Of a stretch of DNA of 64,000 nt, positions 27,971 through 37,300 are shown in pieces. Made by a program: the position numbers and the translations under genes. How positions within the stretch are numbered: position 1 is the stretch's first letter; the number at the start of each line of letters is the position of its first letter. The notes beneath the pieces are model-generated. The model was not told the DNA's origin, searched no databases, and saw only the letters and a list, made by a program, of their open reading frames with translations. Source of the DNA: Bacteroidales bacterium (GTDB lineage: Bacteria > Bacteroidota > Bacteroidia > Bacteroidales > UBA1715). Location of the stretch: the NCBI GenBank assembly GCA_016714605.1, contig JADKDL010000020.1:1-64000 (forward strand), read 5' to 3'.

Positions 27971-29164
27971 TTACATCTGCAAAAAATCAATCAACTTTAT
28001 ATGCTTTATTCCCTTGTATGAAGTTGTGGTAGAAAATTCGTCCATCGATATTACATACTTTGGAAAATTGTCAGGGATGGCTAACAAATTTCCGAACTCA
28101 CGGTCTATTACTTTCTCGTCTGCCAATAAATAAGCACACTGATAGTATGAAAACTCGCCCTGTTTTTCAGCTATAAAATCTATCTCCTTTTCACCATCTT
28201 TACCCACCGTTATCTTATAGCCTTGATACAATAACTGATTGTAAACAACATTTTCAATTATCTTATTTATATCACTAGGCTTGTACCCAACAATGCTGTT
28301 TCTTAGACCTAAATCTTGAAAATAGTATTTTTCTCCGGTCTCAAAAATTCTTTTCCCTTTTATATCTTGTCTAGCAACTTTACTAATGAAATAGGCATTG
28401 GTCAAGTATTCCAAATAGGTAATAATCACTGATACTGACTTGGTTTGTTTCTGCGATTTCAAATATTCCGAAATACGATTAGCAGCAACTATGCTTCCAG
28501 TATTATCGGCCAAAAACCGATTTAGATTTTCAAGAAATGTAATATCTCTAATTTGATTTCTACTTACAATATCACGGTACAATATGGTAGCATAGATGTT
28601 TTTTAGATAATCAAAAACAATTTCATCATCGTTGGGCAGGTTACGTAAATAAGGCAACCCACCATGTTTGAAATAGCGTACTAATGTTTGATTAGATGCA
28701 GATATATTGTTAAATTTAAGAAATTCACAAAATGAAAGACTCTGAATATGGATTTCAATTTGCCTTCCGCTCAGAAATGTAGCCATATCGCCCGAAAACA
28801 CTGCCGAATTGCTTCCGGTAATATATATGTCATAATTACCATCAGACAACAAGCTGCGTAACACTTTTTCGAAACCTTCTATTTGTTGAATTTCATCAAT
28901 AAAAAGAATATTTTGTTTATCTGTACTTTTTTCTTTAATAAAAGCATGAAGCTCTTTGTAAGTGGTAATACTATCAAACTCAAACTTTTCAAAATCTATA
29001 AAAATAACATTTGAATCAGGTACTAGACGCAGCAACTCATCCTTAATTTGATGTAAAAGATAGCTTTTCCCTACTCTTCTTTGTCCGGTAAGTACTTTGA
29101 TAAGCGATTTTCCATAATATGGTCTTAATCGTTGTAAATAATTTTCGCGCTCTATAACTACCAT
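27971..29164 (-). CDS. AAA_14/DUF4143 ATP-binding protein
   Basis: 397 residues. Walker A is at residues 27-34 (GQRRVGKS). Walker B ends at Asp89-Glu90 (NILFIDEIQQI). YITGSNSAVFSGDMATFLSGR is the sensor region of the family and the C-terminal third (FISKVARQDIKGKRIFETGEKYYFQD; EIDFIAEKQGEFSYYQCAYLL) is the DUF4143 domain, which has a PD-(D/E)xK-like end. The family is widespread, often mobile and accessory, and of unresolved function. It is flanked on both sides by copies of the CACCCCGTCA hairpin. Confidence 0.85.
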   Translation of the reverse strand: MVVIERENYLQRLRPYYGKSLIKVLTGQRRVGKSYLLHQIKDELLRLVPDSNVIFIDFEKFEFDSITTYKELHAFIKEKSTDKQNILFIDEIQQIEGFEKVLRSLLSDGNYDIYITGSNSAVFSGDMATFLSGRQIEIHIQSLSFCEFLKFNNISASNQTLVRYFKHGGLPYLRNLPNDDEIVFDYLKNIYATILYRDIVSRNQIRDITFLENLNRFLADNTGSIVAANRISEYLKSQKQTKSVSVIITYLEYLTNAYFISKVARQDIKGKRIFETGEKYYFQDLGLRNSIVGYKPSDINKIIENVVYNQLLYQGYKITVGKDGEKEIDFIAEKQGEFSYYQCAYLLADEKVIDREFGNLLAIPDNFPKYVISMDEFSTTTSYKGIKHIKLIDFLQM

Positions 29165-29240
29165 ATAAACTATACTTCATTTTTTTACAAATATAATATT
29201 TTTATTAAGTATACTTTATAAAAATAAAGCAATAATTACA

Positions 29241-29283
29241 ATCACACCGTCACTAAATTCCAAATAAAAAGTGACGGTGTGAT
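29241..29283. repeat. CACCCCGTCA hairpin element, copy 3 (composite)
   Basis: 13-bp perfect stem with the variant CACACCGTCA (29241-29253 and 29271-29283), followed by an 8-T run. An extra half element, ACGGGGTGACTT, then follows at 29291-29302. It lies between divergent genes, where a terminator would have no obvious transcript to end. Confidence 0.8.
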
Positions 29284-29343
29284 TTTTTTTACGGGGTGAC
29301 TTATTTTTTGTATTTTTGAAAACAAACAAATCATATCAAAAAC

Positions 29344-29887
29344 ATGGAATCGTTATATCATTTATTACAAACCAGAAGAAGTATAAGAAAATATAAAACT
29401 GATGCTATTGAGCCTGAAAAATACAGACAATACTAAAAGCAGCACTTATGTCGCCAGCTTCTAAGAGAAGCAATCCGTGGGATTTTATAGTTGTTGATAA
29501 AGCATCATTGCTAGAAAAGCTAAGTGTTTGCAAACCTCATGGGGCAGCATTTTTAAAAGATGCACCTATGGCAATTGTTGTTTGTGCCAATCCCGAAAAA
29601 GCGATGTATGGGTTGAAGATACTTCTATAGCTTCTATAATTATACAACTTGTAGCTCAAGACTTGGGCTTGGGTAGCTGTTGGATTCAAATTAGAAACCG
29701 CAACTTCACCGACGAGGTAAGTGCAGAACAACAGATTCAAAACTTGCTAAATATACCACAGAATATTGCGGTGGAATCTATCATTTCTATAGGATACCCC
29801 GACGAAACCAAAGCTGGCTTTGATGAATCTAAACTGCTTAAAGAAAGATTGCACTCAAACTCATTTGGTAAAAACTTTAGTATATAA
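29344..29887 (+). pseudogene. nitroreductase-family protein, two frameshifts
   Basis: The ATG at 29344 opens with LYHLLQTRRSIRKYK, the FMN-binding start of nitroreductases. The frame stops after 30 codons. The next frame gives ILKAALMSPASKRSNPWDFIVV, and a third supplies LGSCWIQIRNR and the C-terminus to 29887. Both breaks (near 29431 and 29600) are explained by one missing A in an A-run (CAA-ATACTA and GAAAAA-GC). The intact protein would be about 182 residues. Loss in A-runs fits either slippage mutation or homopolymer read error. A TATTTTTG box at 29311-29318 could be its promoter. Confidence 0.8.
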
Positions 29888-29904
29888 AAAATCTCCTTGA
29901 TAAA

Positions 29905-29952
29905 AGTCACCCCGTCACTTATTTATTTAATATAATTAGTGACGGGGTGGCT
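29905..29952 (+). terminator. CACCCCGTCA hairpin element, copy 4
   Basis: 15-bp stem (AGTCACCCCGTCACT at 29905-29919, AGTGACGGGGTGGCT at 29938-29952, one G-T wobble) followed by TTTTT. It lies 18 bp after the nitroreductase remnant and probably ends its transcript. Confidence 0.75.
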
Positions 29953-29977
29953 TTTTTGATGTATTAAAATTTTTCTT

Positions 29978-30661
29978 ATGGCATACGAACTTAAGCAAGT
30001 TGTACCTTGGGGTAGAACATTGGCCGAATACACCAAAATGTTTAGTCTTTCCGATAAAGACCTAGACCTAAAAATACTTGGAGTTGGCGATGGTCCGGCG
30101 AGTTTTAATGCAGAAATGAATACCAACGGAAAAAAGGTTATTTCTATTGACCCTCTTTACCAATTCACTAAAGACCAGATACAAGAGCGTATATCTCAAA
30201 CCAAAGATATTGTTTTGGAACAAACGCAAAATAATGCAGCAAACTTTATTTGGAAAGAATTTACCAACCCTACTGCTTTGGTTACAGCCAGACTAGCTGC
30301 TATGAATCGTTTTCTGGAAGATTACGAACAAGGCATAAGGGAACAACGGTATATAAATCATGAATTGCCAAAGAAAACAAATTTTGCAGATAAGCAATTT
30401 GATTTGGCACTTTGCTCACATTTTTTATTGCTGTATTCACAATTGGGAGAAACATTTCATTTGGAAACAATTACCGAAATACTCAGGATAAGTAACGAAC
30501 TGAGAATTTTCCCTATAATTGATTTAAACACACAGAAAACTCCCCTACTAAACAGCGTAATAGCACATTTTGAAAAGAATTTTACGGTAAAGATTGTAAC
30601 GGTAGAATATGAATTTCAGAAAGGTGGCAATGAAATGTTGGTAATTAGCACAAACAAGTAG
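29978..30661 (+). CDS. class I SAM-dependent methyltransferase, substrate unknown
   Basis: 227 residues. LKILGVGDGPASFNAEMNTNGKKVISIDPLY is a glycine-rich SAM-binding motif I with the acidic residue at the end of strand 2. FDLALCSHFLLLYS is the motif after strand 4. The middle insertion (residues about 60-125) is helical and charged. I cannot name a substrate. It is a single gene flanked by two hairpin elements (copies 4 and 5), so it is transcriptionally insulated. Confidence 0.7.
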   Translation: MAYELKQVVPWGRTLAEYTKMFSLSDKDLDLKILGVGDGPASFNAEMNTNGKKVISIDPLYQFTKDQIQERISQTKDIVLEQTQNNAANFIWKEFTNPTALVTARLAAMNRFLEDYEQGIREQRYINHELPKKTNFADKQFDLALCSHFLLLYSQLGETFHLETITEILRISNELRIFPIIDLNTQKTPLLNSVIAHFEKNFTVKIVTVEYEFQKGGNEMLVISTNK

Positions 30662-30663
30662 TA

Positions 30664-30715
30664 AAAGTCACACCGTCACTAAATTTTTTAATATAATTAG
30701 TGACGGGGTGACTTT
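30664..30715 (+). terminator. CACCCCGTCA hairpin element, copy 5
   Basis: 17-bp stem with one mismatch (arms 30664-30680 and 30699-30715), continuing into TTTTTT, immediately after the methyltransferase stop. Its loop is nearly the same as that of copy 4 (AATATAATT), showing recent common origin. Confidence 0.8.
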
Positions 30716-30741
30716 TTTGAATGACTTTTATGAAAGCAAAA

Positions 30742-30771
30742 AAGTGCAATATTCCGCCGAATATTGCACTT
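30742..30771 (-). terminator. terminator of the glnB-amt operon
   Basis: 13-bp perfect stem AAGTGCAATATTC/GAATATTGCACTT with a 4-nt loop. On the minus strand it is followed by TTTTTTGC. It lies 88 bp after the amt stop. Confidence 0.85.
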
Positions 30772-30858
30772 ATGAACTTGTGTTAACCTAACCAAACCAA
30801 ATTAACACACCTTAAAACAAAGGAAAAAATCTGTAAGTCAAAATAAGACTTAAAAGTA

Positions 30859-32106
30859 TTAGTTATTGTAAACCGATTGACCATGTTCATGAATATCAAG
30901 ACCTTCTATCTCAACTGTTTTAGAAACTCTTAATTTCATTGTCATATCAATAACTTTGAACATTATATAACTCAATACTATAGTTGTACCCATAACAGCA
31001 ACTACACCTATTGCTTGATTTAACAGTTGTGTAGCTTCACCACCGTAAAACAATCCATTTGTAGTATCAAAGAAACCTACTAGTAAAGTACCTAAAGCAC
31101 CACAAACACCGTGTACCGAAATAGCACCTACAGGATCATCTAATTTCAACACTTTGTCAATGAAATCTACAGAAAGTACTACAATAACACCTGCAATAGC
31201 ACCTATAATCATTGCACCTTCAGGAGAAACTACATCGCAACCTGCAGTTACAGCTACCAATCCGGCAAGTACACCGTTTAGCGACATAGAAACGTCAGGT
31301 TTTTTGTACTTAATCCATGATGTAAACATAGCAGCAACAAAACCGGTAGCAGCAGCAGCATTTGTGGTTACAAAAATGCTCGATACAGAAAGAACTTTAT
31401 CAGCTTCGGCAGTTACGTTAAATCCTAAAGCAGAACCTGGGTTGAAACCAAACCAACCAATCCAAAGAATGAAAACCCCTAATCCACCATATATAATATT
31501 GTGACCCAAAATAGCTTGAGATTTTCCGTTTACATATTTACCAATTCTAGGACCTAAAACAATAGTACCAACCAAACTAGCCCATCCACCTACTGAGTGA
31601 ACCGCTGTAGAACCAGCAAAGTCGTGGAAACCTAATTGAGACAACCATCCTCCACCCCATATCCAGTGACCTTGAATAGGATAAATAACCGCTGTAATAA
31701 ACACACTTACTACAATATAAGCTGCAAAATTTGTTCTTTCAGCCATAGCTCCCGATATAATTGTAGCTGCTGTAGCCGCAAATACTACTTGAAAAAAGAA
31801 ATCGGTATATGGAGTAAGTCCGCTTCTTTCCAAATTAGGAACCTCAGAGAACGCTTTTACTCTATCGCTTATAATGTTAAAATCAAGCTTTCCAATGAAT
31901 CCGGCTATATCTTCGCCATACATAAGCGAGAACCCGATAAAGAAGAAAAAAATAGTTCCTACAACGAAATCCACAAAGTTTTTCATTAAAATATTACCGG
32001 CATTTTTTGAGCGAGTAAATCCAACTTCAACTAAAGCAAATCCGGCTTGCATAAAGAATACCAACGCCGCTGCTATCAGTACCCAAAGGTTGTCTAATGT
32101 ATACAT
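30859..32106 (-). CDS. amt: ammonium transporter
   Basis: 415 residues with the 11-helix Amt/Mep/Rh fold and no obvious signal peptide. The twin pore histidines are His170 (AGSTAVHSVGG) and His332 (GAISVHGVCGALGT). It conducts ammonium across the inner membrane and should be gated by the P-II protein encoded 25 bp upstream in the same operon. A strong hairpin terminator follows. Confidence 0.95.
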   Translation of the reverse strand: MYTLDNLWVLIAAALVFFMQAGFALVEVGFTRSKNAGNILMKNFVDFVVGTIFFFFIGFSLMYGEDIAGFIGKLDFNIISDRVKAFSEVPNLERSGLTPYTDFFFQVVFAATAATIISGAMAERTNFAAYIVVSVFITAVIYPIQGHWIWGGGWLSQLGFHDFAGSTAVHSVGGWASLVGTIVLGPRIGKYVNGKSQAILGHNIIYGGLGVFILWIGWFGFNPGSALGFNVTAEADKVLSVSSIFVTTNAAAATGFVAAMFTSWIKYKKPDVSMSLNGVLAGLVAVTAGCDVVSPEGAMIIGAIAGVIVVLSVDFIDKVLKLDDPVGAISVHGVCGALGTLLVGFFDTTNGLFYGGEATQLLNQAIGVVAVMGTTIVLSYIMFKVIDMTMKLRVSKTVEIEGLDIHEHGQSVYNN

Positions 32107-32131
32107 AATCTATCTAAATTTATATGGTTAG

Positions 32132-32485
32132 TTATTCTTTTTCTTTCAAATAAATAGCTTCAGGTCCCCGTTCGCCATTTCTTATTCTTATAGTTTCTTC
32201 AATAGGTGAGATGAATATTTTCCCGTCTCCTATTTCTCCTGTGCAAGCCGACTCTAAAATGGTCTTAACCGTAATGTCTACAAAAGCTTCGTTTACTACT
32301 ATAGAAAGAAATCTTCTTTCTATAAAACTAGTATCATACTCGGTTCCACGGTATTGTTTTTTGTCATGCGCTTTTCCGCATCCTCTAACATCCCAAAAAG
32401 AAAAGAACTGTACTCCTACTGCATTCAGAGCATCTTTCACTTGTTCGTAAAGATCTCTTCTGATAATTGCTTCAATCTTTTTCAT
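32132..32485 (-). CDS. glnB: nitrogen regulatory protein P-II
   Basis: 117 residues. The T-loop reads KKQYRGTEYDTSFI and keeps Tyr50 (Tyr51 of E. coli GlnB, the uridylylation site) and Tyr45. The B-loop TGEIGDGKIFISPIEETIRIRNGERG is intact for ATP/ADP binding. Its coupling to amt is typical for GlnK-type proteins that block the transporter when nitrogen is plentiful. The loop before the T-loop tip is slightly altered (CGKAHDKK), so its modification state should not be assumed. Confidence 0.93.
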   Translation of the reverse strand: MKKIEAIIRRDLYEQVKDALNAVGVQFFSFWDVRGCGKAHDKKQYRGTEYDTSFIERRFLSIVVNEAFVDITVKTILESACTGEIGDGKIFISPIEETIRIRNGERGPEAIYLKEKE

Positions 32486-32555
32486 GTGATTTATTTTTAT
32501 GGTTTTTTAATATGTTGAAATTGAATAATTTTTTGTTTGTAGTCTTATTGAAAAA

Positions 32556-32589
32556 ATTCGGGAAATATCTAAAGAACTATTTCCCGAAT
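32556..32589 (-). terminator. terminator of the TorF-like porin gene
   Basis: 12-bp perfect stem (ATTCGGGAAATA / TATTTCCCGAAT) and, on the minus strand, TTTTTTC directly after it. It lies 24 bp past the porin stop and separates the porin from glnB-amt. Confidence 0.85.
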
Positions 32590-32612
32590 ATAAAACTGGG
32601 CATTCTCAATAA

Positions 32613-33323
32613 TTAGAATGATATACCGGCAGCTATGAAAAAGCCTTCAGTTGCTGGGTTGAATATTACCGCAGCGCTAAGTGGTATAGCGTATTTTTCG
32701 GTTATTTGTAATTCTTTAGAAGCGCCTATTTTCACGTTACACAACATGAAATCTCCGGCAAATTTACCTGCACTAGTATACTGTCCATTTCCTGCTCCTA
32801 GTGCAAAACTAAATGCTCCTTTAGAAAATTCAGCCTCGAAATACATATCTCCACCATTAGAGAATCCAGGAAGAAACATATACGCACCAGTAAAAGTAAA
32901 TGCTTTAATTTCATAACTTAAGCTAGGTTCAATGTAATGATTGGTTTTAAAATCCAAGTATCCTAAACCTACAGAATCTCCAAAGAAATAATCTGAAACG
33001 GTAATACCTAAACCAAAATCGAAGCTATAGCTAATGTAAGTATCCATTTCAAAAGCTTCTGCCGATCCTGCATTAACAGAACCCCAACCACCTATAGCCA
33101 AGTTTCCAAATGCACCTTCTACCCATGGTTGAAATGCCGGACCTTTTCCAAACTTACTACCTCTCCATACATAACTAGAGTATATATCAAGACCTCCATC
33201 AATAGACACTTTTGATTCTTCTGCTACTTCAGCTTTTGCTTCTTCTTGTGCAAATGCAACGGTCGACATGCTTACTAAAGTAATCAACCCCACTACTACT
33301 TTTAATAAATAACTGTTTTTCAT
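32613..33323 (-). CDS. TorF-family putative porin
   Basis: 236 residues with signal peptide (LLKVVVGLITLVSMSTVAFAQ) and an outer-membrane beta-barrel of the TorF/Gcw_chp family: LDIYSSYVWRGSKFGKGPAFQPW near the start, alternating strands and a C-terminal Phe. The family often sits next to amt-glnB in this phylum, suggesting a role in uptake of small nitrogen compounds, although this is by association. It lies upstream of glnB but is separated by a strong terminator, so it is a separate transcript. Confidence 0.8.
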   Translation of the reverse strand: MKNSYLLKVVVGLITLVSMSTVAFAQEEAKAEVAEESKVSIDGGLDIYSSYVWRGSKFGKGPAFQPWVEGAFGNLAIGGWGSVNAGSAEAFEMDTYISYSFDFGLGITVSDYFFGDSVGLGYLDFKTNHYIEPSLSYEIKAFTFTGAYMFLPGFSNGGDMYFEAEFSKGAFSFALGAGNGQYTSAGKFAGDFMLCNVKIGASKELQITEKYAIPLSAAVIFNPATEGFFIAAGISF

Positions 33324-33368
33324 AATCCTTGTTTTTGTGTTAATAAATTTGATTTATATCCTATGATG

Positions 33369-33376
33369 CAAATGTA
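33369..33376 (-). promoter_or_regulatory. putative -7 promoter box of the porin gene
   Basis: TACATTTG on the minus strand fits TAnnTTTG, about 46 bp before the porin start. No clear TTG is found at -33. Confidence 0.4.
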
Positions 33377-33527
33377 TGATTTCGAAGAGGGGTAAATAAT
33401 CCGTTATTGTTCGGCTTTTATTTTCTGAAATTCTACTTAAAATTGATAGGTATTTTACTGAGAATATGGCTGCTAACGGCTGAAAGTCTGCGAAATGTGT
33501 ATTATAGGACAGCTATAATGCATTAAA

Positions 33528-33549
33528 GGGCAATCACATAGGATTGCCC
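33528..33549. repeat. short intergenic hairpin
   Basis: Perfect 8-bp arms GGGCAATC and GATTGCCC around a 6-nt loop. It resembles a REP-like intergenic hairpin, and no second copy is seen in the window. Confidence 0.5.
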
Positions 33550-33934
33550 CTACCGAACCAAATCTGTGTAGAGCAACTCCGCTAATTTGGGTTTAGCTTC
33601 TCTTATCAATGCGTAGTTGCACCCCCTATATGGTCAGTGCTTACTATTTAATGCAATTTCAAATTTATAGTAGGCTGGTTCGAGTTTGTAACTCGGACTT
33701 TTCGAAGTAAGAGAAGTAGATTTTAAAAGGTATGGGTTGCAAGTTTGTGCTATCTGAGGGGTAGTTGTGTCGTAGATACGTCCGTATCTAAGGCATAGAT
33801 ATGAGCGTATGCGAACCACTGATACGTACATATCTAAGCCTCTTATAAAGGCGCATATATGAAAAATTATCTCAGACTCTTCGTAGCGTGTTTCAATAGG
33901 TTTTGGTGTAGTGTAATGTGTTGCGTTGTATCGC

Positions 33935-34010
33935 GACGTAACGTTACGTCTAGGTGCAACGCAACGTTGCGTCGAGGTTAAACGTAACGTTACGCTGAAC
34001 CTCGACGCAA
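33935..34010. repeat. cluster of AACGTT-centred palindromes
   Basis: Three perfect palindromes share the centre AACGTT: GACGTAACGTTACGTC (33935-33950), ACGCAACGTTGCGT (33959-33972) and CGTAACGTTACG (33983-33994). The third lies in the loop of a perfect 13-bp stem (TTGCGTCGAGGTT at 33967-33979 with its complement at 33998-34010). No gene overlaps with confidence. Confidence 0.85.
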
Positions 34011-34370
34011 TATTATATAGAGGCAACGCTTATTACAATTCGTCGTAGCGTATGTCACGAGTGTTGGGAAGCGTCCTCGCTTCGTCCGAGATTCCAAGGC
34101 CTCTAGCCGTAGAGTAAATGGTCTGAACCATGATTTTTTTGATGATTATGATTTGCAGGATTAATTTTCAAATCTCCACATTTTCAAATTGTCTCATTAT
34201 CACATTAGGAATTCAATATCAAATTATGCACTGAATGTATAAACTTAATAAAAATAAAACCACAAATTTTTAAAAAACCATTATTGTTTTTTTACTAAAT
34301 TGCAGCTAAACGAAAAGAGATTCTTTTAGTTAGCTATTAAAAAAACAATCAACTCATTACAACTACTACA

Positions 34371-37300
34371 TTGCAGAAAATTTCAATTCTTATATTTCTT
34401 TTTGTTGTTTTTCAAAACACAATAGCTCAAAAACCAAAATTAAAATTCGACTATATTGGCACCGAACAAGGTCTAAAAGACAATTATGTTGAATCTGTCT
34501 TACAAGACAAAAACGGGTTTATGTGGTTTGCTACCGATAATGGGCTATACAAGTACGACGGCTACGACTGCAAAGCTTATAAATACAATTACAATCAAAA
34601 AAAATCATTAGCTTATAATCATGTTTATACTCTTTTTGAAGATTCTAAAGGCAAACTGTGGATTGGTTTTAGGGTAGGCGGAATTGCTCTGTATAGTGCA
34701 GAAACAGACTCGTTTATTAATAAATCTTTGACGCGAATACGCCTTCCGACAAGGCTCTTAAAAACAGTTTCAATGAAGTATTTGAAGATTTCAATAAGAA
34801 TATATGGCATGTAAATACTTATGGTGTTGCTTGTTTCTCTGCAAATGACAGCACCGGTAAATGGTATGCTTCATCAAGTGAGGGTATATCGTTCAAAAAC
34901 AGATACTCTAGCTGCATTACCCAACTCAGAGACTCTTCTATTATTGTTGGATTTAGAGATGCTGGAAATATTTTTAAATTCAACAAAACGCTAAATACTT
35001 TTCAAGAAATATCGCTAAACAAATCTGGTAAAATACAAAACACCAAAAGCATAACCTGTATGCTTGAAGATAGCTTTGGCTACTTATGGATAGGCTCAAT
35101 AGAATCGGGATTGGTGAAAATAAACTTAAAAACCAATCAATCTGAAATATTCTCAACTAGAGGTATAAAAAATCTCAAAATCTCATCGAACGAGATTTAC
35201 CATATTTTTGAGGATTCAAAAAAACAACTTTGGATTGGTACTATAAACGGCGGACTGCTCTGCTACAACCGCAAGGAAAATAATTTCTACACCTACTCTT
35301 CGTCAGACCATGAACCTTATTCTCTGCTTTCCAACAGCATAACTCGCATTACAGAAGACCGCCAGGGGAACATTTGGATATCATCGCATGATGGGGTATA
35401 CCTGCTCGACTACAAGAAAAATCTATTTTCATTTTATGGCAAATCGCAAAGTTCTAAAGATTTGTTTGATGGCAAAAGAGTTGCCTGCTTCTACGAAACG
35501 AACGAAAAGAATGTATGGATAGGCACCGATCTGGGCGGATTGTACTTTTTCAACAGAGCAAATAACACATTCAAAAAATATACAACAATCAACGGATTGT
35601 TGAGCAATTCTATAATTGACATAGAACCCGAAACCGATGGTAAAATATGGCTTGCCACTTGGGGTGGAGGCATTAGTCTATTCGACCCCAAAACTGAACA
35701 TTTCAAAAACTACACTCCTAACACCAATATTTCCTTAAACTATGCAAATATAAAAGGCATATTAAAGGATGGTAATTATCTTTGGATAGCTAGTCACGGC
35801 AGGGGTGTAAATATATTAGATATAAAAAACAACAAATTCTATAATAGAGAAAATCCCAGCAAACAATTTCCTTTCGATATGAATCTTCCTCTTTGGGGTA
35901 ATGATATTATTAAAGACAAACAAGGTAACATTTGGATACTTACTACTTTGGGCTTATTTAGATGGGACGGACAAAAACTGCACGAATATTACTACAAAGA
36001 AGCAGACTCGCTGAGTTTGAGTGGAAATATAGTTTACTGCCTATTGCAAGATGCTGATGAAAATATCTGGGTGGGTACAAACGGTCTAGATTTGTACGAC
36101 CGTAAAAACGATTGTTTTATTAGACAAAACCTTATTTATAAAGGTATGCCGGAGTCTGTAAGATCAATTACCCAAGATAAGAAAAAAAGATTTTGGCTCG
36201 GCTCTAAAGATGGCTTATACCTGTTTGATCCTAAAGATAGTGTACTGAGACAATTTACAATTCTCGATGGTTTACAAGGCAATCAGTTTATAGACAGAGC
36301 AAGTATTGCAACTACAAACGGTGAGATTTTTATTGGCGGCAGCAATGGCTTTAATGTGTTTGAACCTCTTACTATTACCCCCGATACTAGTCTGCCGAAA
36401 ACATACATAAGCTCTATGCTTATTTGGAATAGAAACAATATAAACAGAGATAAAGACAATCAAACAATTAATTTGATTCATCAGAAAAGCAAAAAACTTT
36501 CGTACCAAGACAGTAGAACCATAATGTTTGACTATGTAGCTATAAATTTTCACGCTACCCAACGTATAGAATATGCTTATAAACTCGAAAACTTCGATGA
36601 TTCATGGCATTACGTTGGCAACGACCGCCGAGCAACATACACAAACCTACAACCGGGCATTTATACCTTTAGAGTAAAATCGGCAAATAAAGATGGGCTC
36701 TGGAACAACGAAAGTTCAGAAATAACATTCACCATAGATAGCCCTTGGTGGATGAAATGGTGGTTTAGAGCATTGGTTATTAGTTCGGTAATGAGCATAA
36801 TTACACTCATCGTTTACTTACGCATTCGCAATATTAAAAAATACAACTCCACATTGCAACAAATGGTGTCGGAGCGTACTCAAGAGTTGGAGATTGCTAA
36901 TTTTGAACTTGAAGAGCAAAGTATTGAAGTGCTAAATCAGTTTGACAAACTCAAAGAAAACCAGTTGGTAATAAAAATGAGAAATGACGAATTGAATGAA
37001 ACTTTGAAAATGAAAGATAAACTGCTTTCTATCATCGCTCATGATTTGAAAGCTCCACTCAGCTCGGTAATAGGTTTTTCGCAATTGCTTAAAGAAAAGG
37101 TAAATAAGAACATTGCCAAAGAAAAAGTCACCCATTATGCCGATTTGATTAACGAATCATCAATAAAATTACTGGAAAAGCTAAACAACCTTTTAGATTG
37201 GGCACGAGCCCAGTCGAACAATATAAAATACACACCTGAAAATGTAAACATAGCACTTATTGTACGCGATGTGATTTCTCTTTTGAGCGATACTGCCTAC

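Larger units (their letters stand above)
33324..34370. other. 1-kb non-coding stretch rich in short palindromes
   Basis: No convincing gene. An open frame at 33634-34026 on the minus strand has no family signature and lies over the palindromes. The right part has a markedly higher density of CG dinucleotides than its surroundings. It holds TAGATACG/CGTATCTA (33773-33790) and the AACGTT palindrome cluster (33935-34010). Its 3' end contains the inverted repeat ATGGT/ACCAT and a T-run near 34126-34140. Confidence 0.7.

Noticed and set aside
33634..34026. 130-codon open frame on the minus strand
   Set aside because: It runs over the palindrome cluster, has no family signature or ribosome-binding context, and its sequence is a readout of repeats.
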